Counted from the first letter of the stretch, positions 49,691-61,789 are shown. The stretch: DNA of 64,000 bases from Megaleporinus macrocephalus (GCA_021613375.1 CM038722.1:25516941-25580940); one strand, 5' to 3'. Numbers and translations are program-made. Notes: generated from the sequence alone by a model not told the origin.

Positions 49691-52600
49691 TTTTTGACTT
49701 TAGAGTCTCTGTCCATGAAGCTGATCTGTGAAGAAATCATTGCACTGTTTTTGACTTTAGAGTCTCTGTCCATGAAGCTGATCTGTGAAGAAATCATTGC
49801 ACTGTTTTTGACTTTAGAGTCTCTGTTCATGGTGCTGATCTGTGAAGAAATCATTGCACTGTTTTTGACTTTAGAGTCTCTGTTCATGGTGTTGATCTGT
49901 GAAGAAGTCGTACTGTTTTTGACTTTAGAGTCTCTGTTCATGGTGCTGATCTGTGAAGAAGTTGTACTGATTTTGACTTTAGAGTCTCTGTCCATGGTGC
50001 TGATCTGTGAAGAAGTCATTGTACTGATTTTGACTTTAGAGTCTCTGTCCTTGGTGTTGATCTGTGAAGAAGTCGTACTGTTTTTGACTTTAGAGTCTCT
50101 GTCCTTGGTGTTGATCTGTGAAGAAGTCGTACTGTTTTTGACTTTAGAGTCTCTGTTCATGGTGCTGATCTGTGAAGAAGTTGTACTGATTTTGACTTTA
50201 GAGTCTCTGTCCATGAAGCTGATCTGTGAAGAAGTCGTACTGTTTTTGACTTTAGAGTCTCTGTTCATGGTGCTGATCTGTGAAGAAGTTGTACTGATTT
50301 TGACTTTAGAGTCTCTGTCCATGAAGCTGATCTGTGAAGAAGTCATTGTACTGATTTTGACTTTAGAGTCTCTGTCCTTGGTGTTGATCTGTGAAGAAGT
50401 CATTGCACTGTTTTTGACTTTAGAGTCTCTGTCTATGATGCTGATCTGTGAAGAAGTCATTGCACTGGTTTTGACTTTAGAGTCTCTGTTCATGGTGCTG
50501 ATCTGTGAAGAAGTTGTACTGATTTTGACTTTAGAGTCTCTGTCCATGAAGCTGATCTGTGAAGAAGTTGTACTGTTTTTGACTTTAGAGTCTCTGTTCA
50601 TGGTGCTGATCTGTGAAGAAGTTGTACTGATTTTGACTTTAGAGTCTCTGTCCATGAAACTGATCTGTGAAGAAATCATTGCACTGTTTTTGACTTTAGA
50701 GTCTCTGTCCATGAAGCTGATCTGTGAAGAAATCATTGCACTGTTTTTGACTTTAGAGTCTCTGTTCATGGTGTTGATCTGTGAAGAAGTCGTACTGTTT
50801 TTGACTTTAGAGTCTCTGTTCATGGTGCTGATCTGTGAAGAAGTTGTACTGATTTTGACTTTAGAGTCTCTGTCCATGAAGCTGATCTGTGAAGAAGTCA
50901 TTGTACTGATTTTGACTTTAGAGTCTCTGTCCTTGGTGTTGATCTGTGAAGAAGTCGTACTGTTTTTGACTTTAGAGTCTCTGTTCATGGTGCTGATCTG
51001 TGAAGAAGTTGTACTGATTTTGACTTTAGAGTCTCTGTCCATGAAGCTGATCTGCGAAGAAGTCATTGTACTGATTTTGACTTTAGAGTCTCTGTCCATG
51101 GTGCTGATCTGTGAAGAAGTCGTACTGTTTTTGACTTTAGAGTCTCTGTCCTTGGTGTTGATCTGTGAAGAAGTCGTACTGTTTTTGACTTTAGAGTCTC
51201 TGTCCATGAAGCTGATCTGCGAAGAAGTCATTGTACTGATTTTGACTTTAGAGTCTCTGTCCTTGGTGTTGATCTGTGAAGAAGTCGTACTGTTTTTGAC
51301 TTTAGAGTCTCTGTCCTTGGTGTTGATCTGTGAAGAAGTCGTACTGTTTTTGACTTTAGAGTCTCTGTCCATGAAGCTGATCTGCGAAGAAGTCATTGTA
51401 CTGATTTTGACTTTAGAGTCTCTGTCCTTGGTGTTGATCTGTGAAGAAGTCGTACTGTTTTTGACTTTAGAGTCTCTGTCCTTGGTGTTGATCTGTGAAG
51501 AAGTCGTACTGTTTTTGACTTTAGAGTCTCTGTCCATGAAGCTGATCTGCGAAGAAGTCATTGTACTGATTTTGACTTTAGAGTCTCTGTCCTTGGTGTT
51601 GATCTGTGAAGAAGTCGTACTGTTTTTGACTTTAGAGTCTCTGTCCTTGGTGTTGATCTGTGAAGAAGTCGTACTGTTTTTGACTTTAGAGTCTCTGTCC
51701 ATGAAGCTGATCTGCGAAGAAGTCATTGTACTGATTTTGACTTTAGAGTCTCTGTCCTTGGTGTTGATCTGTGAAGAAGTCGTACTGTTTTTGACTTTAG
51801 AGTCTCTGTCCTTGGTGTTGATCTGTGAAGAAGTCGTACTGTTTTTGACTTTAGAGTCTCTGTCCATGAAGCTGATCTGCGAAGAAGTCATTGTACTGAT
51901 TTTGACTTTAGAGTCTCTGTCCTTGGTGTTGATCTGTGAAGAAGTCGTACTGTTTTTGACTTTAGAGTCTCTGTCCTTGGTGTTGATCTGTGAAGAAGTC
52001 GTACTGTTTTTGACTTTAGAGTCTCTGTTCATGGTGCTGATCTGTGAAGAAGTTGTACTGATTTTGACTTTAGAGTCTCTGTCCATGAAGCTGATCTGTG
52101 AAGAAGTCGTACTGTTTTTGACTTTAGAGTCTCTGTTCATGGTGCTGATCTGTGAAGAAGTTGTACTGATTTTGACTTTAGAGTCTCTGTCCATGAAGCT
52201 GATCTGTGAAGAAGTCATTGTACTGATTTTGACTTTAGAGTCTCTGTCCTTGGTGTTGATCTGTGAAGAAGTCATTGCACTGTTTTTGACTTTAGAGTCT
52301 CTGTCTATGATGCTGATCTGTGAAGAAGTCATTGCACTGGTTTTGACTTTAGAGTCTCTGTTCATGGTGCTGATCTGTGAAGAAGTTGTACTGATTTTGA
52401 CTTTAGAGTCTCTGTCCATGAAGCTGATCTGTGAAGAAGTTGTACTGTTTTTGACTTTAGAGTCTCTGTTCATGGTGCTGATCTGTGAAGAAGTTGTACT
52501 GATTTTGACTTTAGAGTCTCTGTCCATGAAACTGATCTGTGAAGAAATCATTGCACTGTTTTTGACTTTAGAGTCTCTGTCCATGAAGCTGATCTGTGAA

Positions 52601-54058
52601 GAAATCATTGCACTGTTTTTGACTTTAGAGTCTCTGTTCATGGTGTTGATCTGTGAAGAAGTCGTACTGTTTTTGACTTTAGAGTCTCTGTTCATGGTGC
52701 TGATCTGTGAAGAAGTTGTACTGATTTTGACTTTAGAGTCTCTGTCCATGAAGCTGATCTGTGAAGAAGTCATTGTACTGATTTTGACTTTAGAGTCTCT
52801 GTCCTTGGTGTTGATCTGTGAAGAAGTCGTACTGTTTTTGACTTTAGAGTCTCTGTTCATGGTGCTGATCTGTGAAGAAGTTGTACTGATTTTGACTTTA
52901 GAGTCTCTGTCCATGAAGCTGATCTGCGAAGAAGTCATTGTACTGATTTTGACTTTAGAGTCTCTGTCCATGGTGCTGATCTGTGAAGAAGTCGTACTGT
53001 TTTTGACTTTAGAGTCTCTGTCCTTGGTGTTGATCTGTGAAGAAGTCGTACTGTTTTTGACTTTAGAGTCTCTGTCCATGAAGCTGATCTGCGAAGAAGT
53101 CATTGTACTGATTTTGACTTTAGAGTCTCTGTCCTTGGTGTTGATCTGTGAAGAAGTCGTACTGTTTTTGACTTTAGAGTCTCTGTCCTTGGTGTTGATC
53201 TGTGAAGAAGTCGTACTGTTTTTGACTTTAGAGTCTCTGTCCATGAAGCTGATCTGCGAAGAAGTCATTGTACTGATTTTGACTTTAGAGTCTCTGTCCT
53301 TGGTGTTGATCTGTGAAGAAGTCGTACTGTTTTTGACTTTAGAGTCTCTGTCCTTGGTGTTGATCTGTGAAGAAGTCGTACTGTTTTTGACTTTAGAGTC
53401 TCTGTCCATGAAGCTGATCTGCGAAGAAGTCATTGTACTGATTTTGACTTTAGAGTCTCTGTCCTTGGTGTTGATCTGTGAAGAAGTCGTACTGTTTTTG
53501 ACTTTAGAGTCTCTGTCCTTGGTGTTGATCTGTGAAGAAGTCGTACTGTTTTTGACTTTAGAGTCTCTGTCCATGAAGCTGATCTGCGAAGAAGTCATTG
53601 TACTGATTTTGACTTTAGAGTCTCTGTCCTTGGTGTTGATCTGTGAAGAAGTCGTACTGTTTTTGACTTTAGAGTCTCTGTCCTTGGTGTTGATCTGTGA
53701 AGAAGTCGTACTGTTTTTGACTTTAGAGTCTCTGTCCATGAAGCTGATCTGCGAAGAAGTCATTGTACTGATTTTGACTTTAGAGTCTCTGTCCTTGGTG
53801 TTGATCTGTGAAGAAGTCATTGCACTGTTTTTGACTTTAGAGTCTCTGTCTATGATGCTGATCTGTGAAGAAGTCATTGCACTGTTTTTGACTTTAGAGT
53901 CTCTGTCTATGATGCTGATCTGTGAAGAAGTCATTGCACTGTTTTTGACTTTAGAGTCTCTGTCTATGATGCTGATCTGTGAAGAAGTCATTGCACTGTT
54001 TTTGACTTTAGAGTCTCTGTCCATGGTGCTGATCTGTGAAGAAGTCATTGTACTGTCT
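49648..54058. repeat. 57/54-bp minisatellite, about 80 units, open on both strands
   Basis: Units start GACTTTAGAGTCTCTGTCC, continue ATGAAGCTGATCTGTGAAG and end in GTCATTGTACTG (57 bp) or GTCGTACTG (54 bp). Every length change is three bases, so one frame on each strand stays open: 49583-54082 on plus (1,499 codons; 18/19-residue hydrophobic unit LICEEVVLFLTLESLSLV) and 54108-49546 on minus (1,520 codons; hydrophilic unit DRDSKVKNSTTSSQINTK). No signal peptide, domain, conserved splice context or promoter accompanies either frame. I treat it as a non-coding minisatellite whose unit happens to lack stops, with a minor chance that one strand is translated. Confidence 0.93.
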
Positions 54059-54059
54059 A

Positions 54060-54309
54060 GAGTAAAAGCATGTGGGTTATAATGGTCCTGATCTGTTAAT
54101 ACCCCCATACTTGTTGTTTACCGTTTGATCATTGACTCCTTCACTGGTACTTTGACCAGATGTAGTACAGCACACCAGGACTTCTTGATGTATACTAAGT
54201 TTAGAAGACACCAATCTTTCTGGGGTACTTATTGCGTTACATTGTTTCATTTGAGTTTAGAGTCTCTATCCATGGTTCTGATTCGTGCAGAGATCCTTTA
54301 CTATTTTTG
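54060..54309. repeat. Diverged copy C of the larger flanking repeat
   Basis: Contains GAGTAAAAGCATGTGGGTTA (like copy B's AGTAAAAGCATGTAATTTAG), TACTTGTTGTTTACCGTTTG, TACTTATTGCGTTACATTGT (like copy A's ACTTATTGTGTTACGTTGTA) and a single minisatellite-like unit TTTAGAGTCTCTATCCATGG at 54255. A further lone match, CGTCCATGGTGCTGATCCG, is at 54673. Confidence 0.8.
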
Positions 54310-54490
54310 CAGTGTTTCCCAACCCTAGACCTGTAGACTCACTCTTCTTTTAGTGCATTCCCTGCTTTGCGCCCACTCTCCGCCTCACCAAGCGTCTATT
54401 AATAAGCTGATTTGTTGGATCAGATGTTTTGGGTGCAGAGAAAATACTAAAATATGCAAGAGAGTGGGCTATGGCCAAAGCAGATCTGTA
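54310..54490. mobile_element. hAT-type MITE relic (CAGTGTTTCCCAACCCT end)
   Basis: The left end CAGTGTTTCCCAACCCTAGA is a very common terminus of a fish non-autonomous repeat. The interior segment with TAATAAGCTGATTTGTTGGA and AGATGTTTTGGGTGCAGAG fits the same family. The mirrored right end (…GGGTTGGGAAACACTG) is missing, so the copy is truncated. Confidence 0.65.
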
Positions 54491-54889
54491 GAGGAACAGA
54501 CATTATCACTCCCACTGGAGTTAGAAAGGGTTTTCACAAGCCACCATCTGAAATCCTTTGTTCACGTGTACTGAATTACATAATACGTTTTGAAAAAATA
54601 GAGACTGAGATGTAGAACAGCATCCTGGTACTACTCTATCCCAGACTTGATCAAGTGTGAGACTTGGGAAGCGTCCATGGTGCTGATCCGTGGAGAAGCC
54701 CAGCTCCCAAAGCTATAGCCTGGGCTCTTCCGAGCGAACCGGACTGAGTGAATGGAGAATCCTCTGATGAAATATTGATCACTCCGCGGGTCGATGAGCC
54801 TTATTAATATTGATCAAACTATTATAGCATATCCTACCAGCTGTATTCATTCCTTCGTTAATGACAGGTAATAGGTGATCGCTCTCGTG

Positions 54890-55270
54890 AACGAAGACTT
54901 AATGCAATGGAGCGCGAGCTTCACCCCCCCCCCACCTTCCTCCTCCTCCTCCTTCTCCTCCTCCTCTTCCTCGCTCTCGTGAGGCGGCAGATTAAAGTTC
55001 ACGCGCCATTAGTCACGGAGGGGTTTTCGCGCGGGCCCCCGCGCTCAGGAATCTTCTTTGTGTCAGGATCGCTTTGTCCCGCCGCGGCGGCTTATCTGCG
55101 GCACGAGCGCGCAATTACTTTAGAACGATTTCACGCCGCTTCATTACGGCGGAGAGGCGCGCACGCGCCGAGCCTCATAAAAGGTAATCAGACGTAATTA
55201 GAGCTCGCGCTGAGGCCCGCGGCGCACCGGGACGGGCAGCAGAGGATCGAGGAACTGACCCACAGTGCTG
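54890..55270. promoter_or_regulatory. Isolated CpG island
   Basis: GC content and CpG density rise abruptly, with motifs such as CGCGCGGGCCCCCGCGC, CCGCCGCGGCGG and GGCGCGCACGCGCC in otherwise AT-rich surroundings. TAATTA-type sites (GACGTAATTAGAGC) and CGCCATTAGTCACGG are embedded. It lies about 7.2 kb upstream of the first-exon CpG block at 61.8-62.5 kb. It could be an alternative promoter with a 5' exon, or a CpG-rich enhancer. Confidence 0.6.
54907..55197 (+). CDS. Speculative 96-codon frame in the CpG island
   Basis: An ATG at 54907 opens a 96-residue frame. It begins MERELHPPPTFLLLLLLLLL and looks like a signal peptide, but the leucine run is simply the translation of a (CTC)n tract at 54938-54975. 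The remainder is Arg/Ala-rich, as expected for GC-rich DNA. AAAAG|GTAATC at about 55187 could act as a weak splice donor. I do not recognise a family. It is most likely a chance frame. Confidence 0.12.
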   Translation: MERELHPPPTFLLLLLLLLLFLALVRRQIKVHAPLVTEGFSRGPPRSGIFFVSGSLCPAAAAYLRHERAITLERFHAASLRRRGAHAPSLIKGNQT

Positions 55271-56177
55271 CTCTGCAGGATTACACACCTGAGGAGCGCG
55301 TGAAACAAGTATGAAATGAATAATAAGTTAATGGTGAGATCTTGTTACAGCTTTTTGAATATGAAGCCATATGTAATGTCAATAACAAGTGAATGATCAA
55401 TATGTGTGTGCGTTTGTGTTGTCTAATTACTTAAGACAGAACATTAAACATTAATGTTTTATGATTTCATGATTGTCTGAAGTAATAAATCTATCCACAA
55501 CCAAATACAGAGAAAACCATACAAATCTTAATAGGGCCAAACATGTAGCCCTGCAGAACGCCGCACCTCATGTTTTCATGAATATATTTTTTGATGTCTG
55601 TCTATGTTTTTTTTCCTCTTTTTCTCTCACTGTGGCCATCCTCTCTTAATGTAAGCTATAGTGGCTCTCGCATGGAAAGCAGTAGGCAGACAGGTCGGAG
55701 GGCTTTGATCTTTTGTCTGTGGATGAAAACGCTGGCAGGTTTTAAGAGGCTGCCAGTACAAGCACATTATCAGGCGCTGAGGCTGACAGCCTTGTAGATG
55801 ACAGACGGGTTCCCACATTGAAGTGAAAACCAGTTAGCTTTCTCTTAACATTTAGATTTTGCCCCCCCGCCCCTCCCAACCTTCCATTTTTCATCATCTG
55901 GCTAGAGTGCCTCATCTTTACTCTTTGATACGTATGCGGTTTCATCAAAATCAAAAGCCATAAATAGGTTTTTTGATGGCGATGTGTGTCTGCATACAAA
56001 CACAGGCACACTGACTAATGGTGACTATAAGAATTGCTTTACTTTGCTGTGATCTTTAATATTGCCTGTTCATTGAGTCCAAGAATATGGATTTTGTAAG
56101 CATGGAGTGTGTGTGATCTGTTCCTTGGCAAAGTATATGACTCAACAGCCACAGAAACAGCTGAGCCCAAGCTATGT
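55271..56177. other. Non-coding, mostly unique
   Basis: AT-rich sequence follows the CpG island. 55620-55960 is more complex and contains overlapping frames on both strands (63-89 residues) without domain features. No gene is supported. Confidence 0.4.
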
Positions 56178-56892
56178 ATGTGCTGATCAAAAGTTTGGAC
56201 ACACCTACATGAGGGCTATTTTTAAGATTATAGCTTCATGAGGAACCGGGGACACTTTCCCATGAAGTTCCATACATGCTGAGACCCTGTTGTCTGCTGG
56301 AAAATACTTTTATCGGGGACTTATTATGGTTTTCCTGTCTTCACCTTTACTCTAGTGTGTTATGTAGCTTTTTTATACTTTTCTCAGCATCCTGAAACAC
56401 CTCATTGGAATTTCAGCCCTTTTTCTCTGTTACAATATGATGTCATCTTATAACAAAGTCCTTATTGCCCACCTTCTGGCAAGCTTAGTACCCCTCACTT
56501 AACACACAGACTGCTAAACAGTAAAAACTGACTCCAACTCCAGTCTAGTTGGTGAAGGTGGATCGGGTCTACCAACTTGTTCAACCTGACTTACACAACC
56601 AAACTGATACAGCCAGCAGGAACAGCCACTGCAGTGTGAAGGCGGAATATGTAACAGGATATCGCTCTGGCAGTTGACCAATCAGAGCACACTGGGCTTT
56701 TCGGGAGGAGTGGTGCCACAGATACATCAACTCTAGCAAATCGTTTCAGACAGAGGAAGCATACAGATGTACAATATGAGAAAATATTGAGCTATTGGGA
56801 AATGGAGGCAAGTACAATATCAAAATGAGCAAAAAGTCGGTCCCATGTAACAAAAAAGTTTGAATCCAAACATTTGACTGATACTCTACACT
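56178..56892. mobile_element. Degenerate Tc1-like element
   Basis: The left end GCTGATCAAAAGTTTGGACA and the right end, reverse-complemented, TATCAGTCAAATGTTTGGAT share the CAAAAGTTTGGA-type terminus of a fish Tc1-like family. The interior is about 715 bp and has no transposase motif. The ends are eroded, so the limits are approximate. Confidence 0.6.
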
Positions 56893-57750
56893 GTAATGAA
56901 CTGCTGTAAACTTACTGTGGATATACAACAGTATCTTAATGTTTTTTAATAATAATTGTAAAATACTGTCAAATAATCAGACAGCGTATGTAAATTAACA
57001 GTAATGCAACCAGTTGCCCAATAACAGCAAATAACTGTAAATCTATCAGCATAATACAGTATTTTCTGTCAACAAACAATATGCACCATCATCCCATTAC
57101 AGTCCAGTAACTATCCATCAAAATTGTACTGGTGATTGCAGACTAATGTTTTTTTTTTAATGATAACCCTTTTTTATTAAACTGCTTCTACTCATTTAAG
57201 TGATAGAATATATGCAGTGGGCGGGTCCAGCCTATCTGGCTCAGCTGAGTTAAGACTCTTCAGCTCATTCAGTCAGTGCAGGATTGTGTATTGTGTGTAT
57301 TGTGTTCATTGGTAAAACAAAAAAAAGATGATCTAAATCGGTTCTTAGACGAGGAGACGCGAGCTGGTGCATTTACAGCTGGACTGCAGCTGCGGCGGTC
57401 CTCGTGAAACTCAAGAAAAAGGCAGCTGTTAACGTTATGTCTCCTAAAGTTTGCAGTGATATGGTTTTGTCAGTATAAGTAATAAACTTTTAAGATTTGA
57501 GATGATCTTAGTTAGGTCTGTTTCATTAAGTGACTACATTTAGTAAAGAATCTGTAGCTTGAATGGTGTTAGCTAATTAGCTAGCTAGCTGGCTGGCTAG
57601 TTGGTTAGTACCATAAATACGCAGTTATTTTACTGTCATATACTGTAATTCAGTTGACAGTACAATACTGTTCAATTAAATTACAGTAGATGCAGTGTAA
57701 AATAACAGTAAAATACTGGTGTCTCTGCCATTTTTTTACAATGTTTGTTA
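56893..57750. repeat. ACTGTAAAATACTG-type dispersed element
   Basis: The outer parts are rich in ACAGTATT, TAACTGTAAAT and AATAACAGTAAAATACTG motifs in both orientations. The central 57210-57480 is GC-richer and unique, as in fish non-autonomous elements of this kind. A GCTAGCTAGCTGGCTGGCTAG-like short repeat is at 57575-57605. The termini are not clearly defined. Confidence 0.5.
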
Positions 57751-58599
57751 ATTTTTTTTACAATGTTTGTTTTCAGAATTTGTCCAGGAAAAGCCTCTCC
57801 TCCCTCTTCACTCCTTACTTGCCTTGTTGTTCTTTTTTTTTTTTTTTTTTTTAAATGGGCGATAGCAGTCAAGTTATTGCTTGGTAACAGCTTCAGCCAT
57901 CATTGCGTTTCCTCTAATGTTCGTTGGTTACCTGTCCTTAAATTATTTAACTGGGTGCAGGACCATCAACATGATTCAGCAATCAGGTTAGAATAGGCTA
58001 CTTCTTCATCCTCTCATGTTGGACTGACGCCAGCCCCAATGCTACAATGACTCACTATCACCTTCTTAGGTGCAAAGTGGTATTACAAGACAGAGTAAGC
58101 CAGGGCTAGCTGGTCGGCATGCTTCAGTAGATATCTCTGCAGACATGTGAAGATGTTTTTGATTGAACATTTTACCAATTGCACTATCAACATTTATTTG
58201 ACCTTGTGGAAGTTGTAGAGTGACTATTTTGATAAAGCACACTGGCATAGAGCCGTCCTGTTTTCCTTTCCTGACATCACACTGACACACACTGTATAAC
58301 TGCCACACATACTTGCAGTCAGTGACGTAACTAAGACTTCCAGAGGGCCTTGAACAATGTTAGTTCCACCCATTGGAAATCAAAACATGATTGGTTGATT
58401 ACATTAGCGGTTAATCTGATTCAGCTCCTGAAGTCTTTACCAGTGTTAGAGGCAACACAGCTATGCCTACCTAAATACCAGAGAGAGACTCTGGATCAGT
58501 CTCCATTGGGTGTTTCTTCTATCAAATCCTTTTTTGTTTCCAACCAGAAACACGTACAACACGAATGATTAGTAAATAACAATTAACTGAACATTACAA
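57751..58599. other. Non-coding; poly-T tract
   Basis: An oligo-T run lies at 57831-57852. The rest shows no array or transposon end. Frames of 72-83 residues (57745-57996, 58066-58308, 58350-58568) lack domain features and splice context. Confidence 0.4.
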
Positions 58600-59075
58600 A
58601 CAGAATCTTCAGGTCCTGAGAATTTGCCGTTCGCTGATTGTAAGAAGAAAATTTTCCGAGACTGAGGCCATCTCTTCGGAGATGAAGGTTGGCTCCAATC
58701 TGCTAAAAAAAAGAAAAATGAATAAAAATATCCATTAACAATAAGCACTTTGGGGAGACATAAGTCTTTTGCTGTGGCCGTATATATCAAATTCGCAAGC
58801 AGATGAGATTATGAATAGAAAAGATATTGGGAGAATAATTTTGATTCTCCCTTGCTGTATCCGTTTACCTCCCTGCATATCCAATGTCCTCTAATGCTGT
58901 ATGCAGACGCATTACGACTGCTTAGCCAGCATAACCCGATTCAAGGAATGGCACAGACTGGAAGCAAGCCCCCTGCATTAAAGACTTGTTTTCCTTCCAA
59001 ACCCCTGGCTCCCAGTCAATCAATAAATTACATACGGCAGAACCCGTATGCATGATAGCATCAAATGACCTTTCA
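58600..59075. promoter_or_regulatory. Candidate conserved non-coding element
   Basis: A long, complex, non-repetitive block. It includes TGAATAAAAATATCCATTAAC, given here as AAAAATATCCATTAAC, AGAATAATTTTGATTCTCCC and CAGTCAATCAATAAATTAC, the last with paired TGATTGATT-like PBX/HOX-type sites. It has no repeat character and no single open frame across its length. It lies about 3.5 kb upstream of the promoter CpG block. The enhancer role is inferred. Confidence 0.4.
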
Positions 59076-59131
59076 AATGGCTTGCATATAAATACCTTGT
59101 CTTGCATGGATTAGCCTAAGTTTGGAGGAGG

Positions 59132-59242
<111 letters not shown>

Positions 59243-59989
59243 TGTGTGCATGTGTAAGTGCATTTACATACTGAATATCAAAAAATGGTATTTGTAAAGG
59301 CTGTACTATACCTATGCATTTGTACACTGCATTATGCTTATGAACAAGGAATGATTAGAGCATAAGCAATACTATAACCTTTCACCATTAAGAAAAGATA
59401 AAAAAGAGATCAGCTGAAAACAGTGGACCAGACATTGGAGTAACAAAAGAATTTAACCTTATGAACCTTCATTTTTAAGAGTGTTGGTATGTGCAGTTAA
59501 GTGAAAGCTGATGATGGTTCTGCTGCTTTAAATGTAGGCCAATAGCTAAAAACTTTTTTCTGCATTATTATATCATCATTATTACAACGCTATACAAAGT
59601 ACCCAACTGGTGTGGCATGCCAGTCATCAGTCAGTTTTCTTTTGTGATTACCTTCTAACTAAAACAAAGCAAGTGAAGTGATGACATGAAAAACTGAAAG
59701 GCCTTTAGAGAAATGTTCAAAGATAGAACAGATGACTCATCAAATAACGTTTACCAAATGAAGTTGATTGTCAGCTGAACTCCGGCAGTATTATTATGGG
59801 GCTATCAGGTAATAGAGGACACTTTAAGGAACTAATCTTCTTCCTAGGAACCAATTTTTGGTTAATGTTTACTACAGTTTTCCCTCCAACTGAGCCAAAA
59901 GACAGTGTAAACAAACTTATAATTTTTAGGGCCTGTAATGAGTCCCGAAGACCAAACAAAAAAAAAACTATCCCATAAGATATATTTCT
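59243..59989. other. Non-coding, nothing certain
   Basis: AT-rich sequence. 59760-59960 is somewhat more complex, with antiparallel ~60-codon frames lacking domain features. No gene is supported. Confidence 0.4.
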
Positions 59990-61600
59990 GTATTCCGTAT
60001 TATCTAGTACACTGTCTTATGATACCTAACACACTGTCCCATAACACCTAACATATCGGACACTGTATTGCATCGATAGTATGTAACAATATGACATTAC
60101 ACATTGTCCATTTATACTTATACATTTATACTGCCCTAACACAATCCCCATTAAGACCTACACCAATGACCCCCAAAATACACTGTCCCATGATACCTAA
60201 CACACTGTCCCATGTAATTTAACACATTGTCCCATAATGCACTGTCCAATAACATAACACATCATCCTACAAAATACACTCTCATTACACCTAACACATC
60301 GTTCCATTACAACTAATACAATGTCCATTTATGCTTCGCATACTGTCCCATAATACCGTATTGCCACACATATTGTCTCATATAGTCTAACAAACTGTCC
60401 CATAACACCTAAGACACTGTCTATGTATACTTCACTATGTCCCATAATACCTAACACACTGTCTATGTATACTTCACTATGTCCCATAATACCTAACACA
60501 CTGTCCATTTATACTTAACACACTGTCCCATAATGCTACAGTACCAACACACTGTCTTATATAACCTATTACACTGTCCTATAACACCTAGCGAACTGTC
60601 CCACACGGCCAATATATGACTTGATGAATATGAACTGTTTGCTTTTTATACTTAATACACTGTCCCATAACACCTGATACAATGTCCATGCATACTTAGC
60701 ACAATGTCCATGTATTCTTAACACACAGTTCCATAACACTCAATACATTGTCTATGCATACTTAACACATTGTCCCATTACACTTAACAAAATGTCCATG
60801 CATATCTAACACACTGTCCCACTACGCCTTACACATTGTACATTTATACTTAACACAATGGGCGTGTATACATTAACACAGTGTCCCATAAAAATCGACA
60901 AATTGTCCTATTACACCTAACACAAAGTCCATGCATACTTAGCACAATGTCTATGTATTCTTAACACACTGTTTCATAACACTCAACACAATGTTTATGC
61001 ATACTTAACACATTGTCCCATTACACTTAACACAAGGTCCATGTATACTTAGCACAATGTCCAAGTATTCTAACACACTGTCCCATAACACTTAACACAA
61101 TGTCCATGCATACTTCACACATTGTCCCATTACACTTAACACAATGTCCATGTATGCTTAGCACAATGTGCATGTATTTTTAACACACCATTCCATTACA
61201 CTTAACACAATGTCCATGTGTACTTAACACACTGTCCCACTACGCCTAACACATTGTCCCTTTATACCTAACACAATGCCCATAACACCCAACACAAACT
61301 GGACAATACATGGACAATGTCCATGCATGCTTAACACATTGTCCCTTTACACTTAACAAAATGACCATGTATACTTAACACACTCTCCCACTACACCTAA
61401 CACATTGTTTATTTATACTTAATACAATGTTAATAACCCCCAACACAATGTCCACATATATTTAACACATTGTCCCATTACACTTAACACAATGTCCATG
61501 TATACTTAACACACTGTCCACGTATACTCAACACAGTGTGACATATCTGACACACTGTCCCCTTACACCTGTCACATTGTCCATTCATACTTAACCCATA
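59990..61600. repeat. Degenerate ~22-bp tandem repeat, about 70 units
   Basis: The sequence is a loose succession of units of the form AACACANTGTCC followed by ATNNATACTT or CATNACACCT. In better-kept stretches (61140-61270) successive AACACA motifs are exactly 22 bp apart. Elsewhere indels and substitutions blur the register. All frames are short. It ends about 200 bp before the CpG-rich promoter block. Confidence 0.85.
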
Positions 61601-61789
61601 ATAACACGACCAGAAACACACTCATAATAAGGAACTGTCCCAGATGACCTCGCGATGTATGACCAGATAATGACGTTTCAAAACACCTGAAAACACTTTG
61701 CTAGACATTATCAGTCAATGCACCGTATACACTGAGTCGGCCTGCGGTTCAGTCTGTTTAGTGTCACCAGCTAAGTCTAATATTAACGC

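Noticed and set aside
49546..54108. 1,520- and 1,499-codon frames as real genes
   Set aside because: Both strands are open because one short stop-free unit is repeated with triplet-size length changes; no signal, domain, promoter or splice evidence. Kept as a finding, not as a CDS.
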